A stretch of 64,000 nt of DNA from JAUWVG01 sp964633715 (lineage in GTDB: Bacteria > Acidobacteriota > Aminicenantia > Aminicenantales > Aminicenantaceae). The stretch spans positions 1 to 64,000 of the forward strand of contig CAZWHQ010000007.1 of NCBI GenBank assembly GCA_964633715.1. Reading direction: 5' to 3'. The notes under the pieces are model-generated. The model saw only the letters and a program-made list of their open reading frames with translations. It was not told where the DNA came from and made no database searches. Below, in pieces: positions 61,308 to 64,000 of the stretch (its first letter is position 1; the number at the start of each line of letters is the position of its first letter). A program made the translations under genes and the position numbers.

Positions 61308-61871
61308 ATGAGCCTCCAAACCGACAGCGTCCTTGTTTCGCCTCTTCCCACCTTATATAATGAAAACATCGTGAGTAAACAAGACGATCCTCTCAACGTT
61401 GAAAAGGTCATGGCCAAGTTCAGGCCTATCATAAGCTTCAAAGTGAAAAAATCCATCGGTACTCACACTCCTGAATGGGAAGATGTCGTCAATGAAGTTT
61501 TGCTCAACGTGATCGAAAAATTAGAAAATTCAGAATTCCGCGGGGAATCATCGATAGGGACGTTTATCTACACAATCACAAGTCGGCGGATCATCGATTA
61601 TATCCGGAGAAAGAGCAAAGTCTTAAAACATGCCCCTGAACCCAATCCCTTTTCAAGCCCCCACCAAGATGTCGAAGAAGAGGAGCAGGCCGAATACATG
61701 GCCAGCCTGCTGGAACAACTGAAGCCAAAATACAAAGAAGTCTTATACCTCTACTATTATAAGGATCTTTCCCGAGATGAAGTCGCAGAACAACTCAATA
61801 TCTCGCCAAGACGAGTCAGCGAGCGTGTAAACTATGCCCAGAAACTTCTGAGAAAAATGGCAATAAAATGA
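61308..61871 (+). CDS. RNA polymerase sigma factor (ECF-type, sigma-70 family)
   Basis: The 187-residue protein has region 2 (EWEDVVNEVLLNVIEKLENSEFRGESSIGTFIYTIT) with the DYIRRKSK end, and region 4 (LKPKYKEVLYLYYYKDLSRDEVAEQLNISPRRVSERVNYAQKLL) with a helix-turn-helix. Region 3 is absent, as in ECF factors. No ribosome-binding site is evident. The gene just downstream encodes a zinc-finger membrane protein of the anti-sigma type, which is expected to hold it inactive until an envelope signal. Confidence 0.94.
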   Translation: MSLQTDSVLVSPLPTLYNENIVSKQDDPLNVEKVMAKFRPIISFKVKKSIGTHTPEWEDVVNEVLLNVIEKLENSEFRGESSIGTFIYTITSRRIIDYIRRKSKVLKHAPEPNPFSSPHQDVEEEEQAEYMASLLEQLKPKYKEVLYLYYYKDLSRDEVAEQLNISPRRVSERVNYAQKLLRKMAIK

Positions 61872-61938
61872 TTATTAATTCAATTTTTTCACCGCTTTAT
61901 ACGACTAAAGGCTTGATGTTCGTACAAAGGTGATGGAT

Positions 61939-62613
61939 ATGAAAAAATGCAAATTTGAAAACCACATTGACGATTACCTGCTTAACCGAATGACTGAAGA
62001 AAAAAAGGAGATGTTCGAAAACCATTATTTCAACTGTTCGAGTTGTTTTCAAAAAGTCGAAGAACGCAACTCGCTGATTTCTGTTATAAAATCTAAGGGG
62101 AACAAGATCTTTTTTGACCAGAAAATGGAAACCGCAGAAACACGTTCACGAACACGAAAACAGAGTTCAATTTTCGAACGATTATTTTCCTTTCTCACAC
62201 CCAAACAGTGGGCCATGGCGGCTATATCAGCCTGCATTCTTCTTGTCGTGACAATCGGGATTGTTCCCCTCCTCAACCTCAAATCTCCAACACAACAATT
62301 TGCTCTAGACAGCCAATCTGTCAGAGGGAGTTCACTCGCTCTGATTTCCCCAGTCGAAAATATCCCAGCTATCCCTTCAGAATTCATATGGGATAATCTC
62401 GGAGAAGGCATTGAATATAAAATCTATATCTACAAAGACATCCTGCTGTGGAGTGCCTCCACAACCACTGAGTCCATCTCTCTCCCTGAGGATGTCAAAG
62501 CCCTATTAAAGGCTGGTGAAAATTATTTTTGGGAAGTGAAGGCTTTTTCTCCTGAAGGAAGCCTCATCGCCGCCTCAAATAAACTAGAGTTTCAAATCGA
62601 TTCACACCTATAA
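61939..62613 (+). CDS. Zinc-finger membrane protein, probable anti-sigma factor
   Basis: The protein of about 224 residues starts with an HC2-type zinc finger (ENHIDDYLLN, then HYFNCSSC), has one membrane helix (AMAAISACILLVVTIGIVPLL) near residue 100, and a periplasmic part with fibronectin-like strands (IWDNLGEGIEYKIYIYKD and ENYFWEVKAFSPEGSLIA). AAAGGTG precedes the ATG at 61939; ATG at 61933 or GTG at 61930 are also open. The partner sigma gene lies 67 bases upstream. A terminator follows the stop. Confidence 0.87.
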   Translation: MKKCKFENHIDDYLLNRMTEEKKEMFENHYFNCSSCFQKVEERNSLISVIKSKGNKIFFDQKMETAETRSRTRKQSSIFERLFSFLTPKQWAMAAISACILLVVTIGIVPLLNLKSPTQQFALDSQSVRGSSLALISPVENIPAIPSEFIWDNLGEGIEYKIYIYKDILLWSASTTTESISLPEDVKALLKAGENYFWEVKAFSPEGSLIAASNKLEFQIDSHL

Positions 62614-62635
62614 AGCCCCCCTTTTTCATTCCGTC

Positions 62636-62670
62636 AAGAGGATATTCGCACAGAATATCCTCTTCCTTTT
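62636..62670. terminator. Bidirectional intrinsic terminator
   Basis: A 12-bp perfect stem, AAGAGGATATTC (62636-62647) with GAATATCCTCTT (62653-62664), has a five-base loop and is followed by a T-rich run on the plus strand. It lies between the convergent anti-sigma and ricT genes and could serve both. Confidence 0.88.
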
Positions 62671-62681
62671 CCTTTTCTTTT

Positions 62682-63365
62682 TTAATCTTCTTCGACTTTT
62701 TCTTCTTCAGAATAGAGCCGACCGCGGCTTTCATCCTCGAATGCGAGGCAGCACATCAGCCGCCCACACAATCCAGATATTTTTGTAGGATTAATCACAA
62801 TTTGCTGCTTTTTTGCCTTTTGAATTGTTACCGGCTCAAAACTCTTCATGAAGCTGGCACAGCAGAGGTGGCGGCCACAAACGCCCAACCCACCTATCAT
62901 TTTTGCTTCATCCCGGACTCCAATCTGACGCATCTCTATGCGCATCCTGAATTCTTTCGCTAGATCTTTAACGAGTTGTCTAAAGTCGACACGTCCGTCT
63001 GCTGTATAATAAAAAATCCCTTTTTTTTCATTAGAAAAATATCTCACCTTCACCAATTTCATGGGCAGATTTCGAACCTTGATCTTTTCTAAACAAAATT
63101 CAAAGGCCTTCTCTTCCTTTTTTTCAAGTTGGCTGAATTTCTCCTCATCTTCCAATGTGGCTTTGCGAAGGATCTTTACGGCATCTTGAGAAGATTTGGA
63201 CGTTTCACAGGCTGAACCAGGTGAATGAATCACAGCGGCAAGCTCTTCACCTAAATCGATCTCAATGATACACTTGTCTCCCTTTTTTAATTCTTCCTCT
63301 GCTTTTATAGCCCGGAAAACCCGGCCTAAACGTGAGGATATGACACAAATTATTTCAGACATCAT
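62682..63365 (-). CDS. ricT: PSP1-domain protein (RicT/YaaT family)
   Basis: The 227-residue protein has the PSP1 domain with paired Cys motifs GVCGRHLCCASF and GLCGRLMCCLAFE. In Bacillus, RicT (YaaT) joins RicA and RicF in an iron-sulfur complex that affects RNA maturation. GDKCIIEIDLGEELAAV near the start and KLVKVRYFSNEKKGIFYYTADGR fit the family. It overlaps holB by 11 bases, a common arrangement. It is shorter than Bacillus YaaT (275), mainly at the C terminus. Confidence 0.92.
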   Translation of the reverse strand: MMSEIICVISSRLGRVFRAIKAEEELKKGDKCIIEIDLGEELAAVIHSPGSACETSKSSQDAVKILRKATLEDEEKFSQLEKKEEKAFEFCLEKIKVRNLPMKLVKVRYFSNEKKGIFYYTADGRVDFRQLVKDLAKEFRMRIEMRQIGVRDEAKMIGGLGVCGRHLCCASFMKSFEPVTIQKAKKQQIVINPTKISGLCGRLMCCLAFEDESRGRLYSEEEKVEED

Positions 63366-64000
63366 GTTTTTCCATAAAGTGCGAAAATAAAGAGCTTATG
63401 AGCAGATTGACATTAAGGTTTTTCTGCAAAGCATAAAGACTATAGTCTATTTTACTCAAGAAATCCAGAGCCTGCTCTAAACTCAAAAGCCTGGAGGCCT
63501 CCCTTAAATCTTGTCCATAATCAGGATTCATGATAACACTCGAATCCCCCTCCTCTTTGATTAAAACAATATCGCGACAGAAAGAGGAGAGGAACTCAAA
63601 AGTTTGCTCTATCTCTTCTCTGCCTAAATTTCGAGATGAGGAAAATTCCTTTAAAAAGTTTGAGGCGTTTTCTTTTCTGATCAAGGCAATAAAAACCTGC
63701 CAAGCTTTTTGTCTTTTTTCCTGCAATTCCTCCCAATCCAGACTTAAGGCGTATTTTAGGTTCCCTCGAACCACCAGGGATATAACTCTCGCTTGTTCTG
63801 CCGCATAGCCCTTTTCCAACAAAACCTTCTCGATGTCTTCCTTGAAAACAGGCCCAAAAGACAGAACCTGGCAGCGGGATTTTATGGTTGGCAGTATTAG
63901 ATAGGGATTGTCAGTCAGTAAAAAAATGTGAGAAAAGGATGGCGGCTCTTCTAAAATTTTCAGAATAGCGTTTGAAGCTGGTTCGCTTCTTTTCTCTGCA
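63355..64000 (-). CDS. holB: DNA polymerase III subunit delta' (partial)
   Basis: The reading frame continues beyond the window's right end, so the 5' part is missing. The readable part has the AAA-type SANALLKxLEEPP motif in the form EPASNAILKILEEPPSFSHIFLLTDN, then TIKSRCQVLSFGP, which are features of clamp-loader subunits. The C-terminal collar helices follow. It lacks its Walker A and Cys-rich part in this window. An internal Met near 63822 is not the true start, because the open frame and conservation reach the window edge. It overlaps ricT. Confidence 0.9.
   Translation of the reverse strand, partial: AEKRSEPASNAILKILEEPPSFSHIFLLTDNPYLILPTIKSRCQVLSFGPVFKEDIEKVLLEKGYAAEQARVISLVVRGNLKYALSLDWEELQEKRQKAWQVFIALIRKENASNFLKEFSSSRNLGREEIEQTFEFLSSFCRDIVLIKEEGDSSVIMNPDYGQDLREASRLLSLEQALDFLSKIDYSLYALQKNLNVNLLISSLFSHFMEKHDV

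Overview
The window reads as a gene-dense, roughly mid-GC bacterial chromosome segment with two tRNA genes, about 64 protein genes and very short intergenic gaps. The GWxTD-domain lipoprotein, the DUF5916 outer-membrane protein, the mfd-PPIase-PPIase cluster, the CIRCE-controlled groESL and the diderm cell-envelope genes (SurA-like chaperones, EnvC-like and YibQ-like proteins, heptose adenylyltransferase, Wzm/Wzt exporter) suggest a Gram-negative member of the Acidobacteriota/Aminicenantes neighbourhood. That placement is inferred from gene content; no phylogeny was run. I see no prophage, CRISPR array, restriction system or rRNA.

Layout. 1-0.5 kb: tRNA-Cys and tRNA-Gly on the minus strand. 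0.5-9.8 kb: four-helix-bundle protein, ddl-ruvX-mltG, a secreted protein convergent with the GWxTD lipoprotein, an endonuclease Q-like PHP protein with a C-terminal clamp-binding motif, a ClC channel with CBS/RCK_C regions, and a DUF151 nuclease, ending in a 31-bp perfect inverted repeat. 9.8-15.3 kb (minus): groES-groEL under a consensus promoter with CIRCE, then fis-like HTH, cvpA, PHP phosphoesterase, purC and pgeF. 15.3-28.1 kb: a PflA-like radical SAM protein, a flavodiiron protein with a palindrome in its promoter spacer, two sodium symporters (one with an N-terminal extracytoplasmic domain), a flippase-like protein, an envC/ctpA/yibQ-type cassette whose first two members have lost their catalytic residues, an internally duplicated membrane protein, a lipoprotein and a pyruvoyl arginine decarboxylase. 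28.1-36.4 kb (minus): two parvulin PPIases, mfd, a 390-bp element with terminal inverted repeats, the DUF5916 protein, and on the plus strand a tiny self-contained transcription unit (consensus promoter, ribosome-binding site, 20-codon Cys-containing ORF, terminator).

36.4-48.4 kb (minus): heptose adenylyltransferase, DUF2061, Wzt, Wzm, a tRNA methyltransferase-like protein, F-type ATP synthase (b', b, delta, alpha, gamma, beta, short epsilon; subunits a and c are elsewhere), folC, accD and a receiver protein with Glu at the phosphosite. 48.6-61.2 kb (plus): glycan-related glycosyltransferases, epimerase, methyltransferase, a beta-propeller lipoprotein, a dicarboxylate symporter, a SPASM radical SAM protein, rsmA, ftsK and a LutB-LutA-like fused iron-sulfur protein. 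61.3-64 kb: an ECF-type sigma factor with a zinc-finger anti-sigma-like membrane protein, then convergent ricT and a holB gene cut by the window end.

The strongest candidates for something undescribed are the small peptide/RNA unit at 36.2-36.4 kb, the terminal-inverted-repeat element at 33.6-34.0 kb, the pseudo-enzyme pair in the envC/ctpA cassette, and a recurring promoter architecture that places the -10 box only about 8-10 bases before the start codon.
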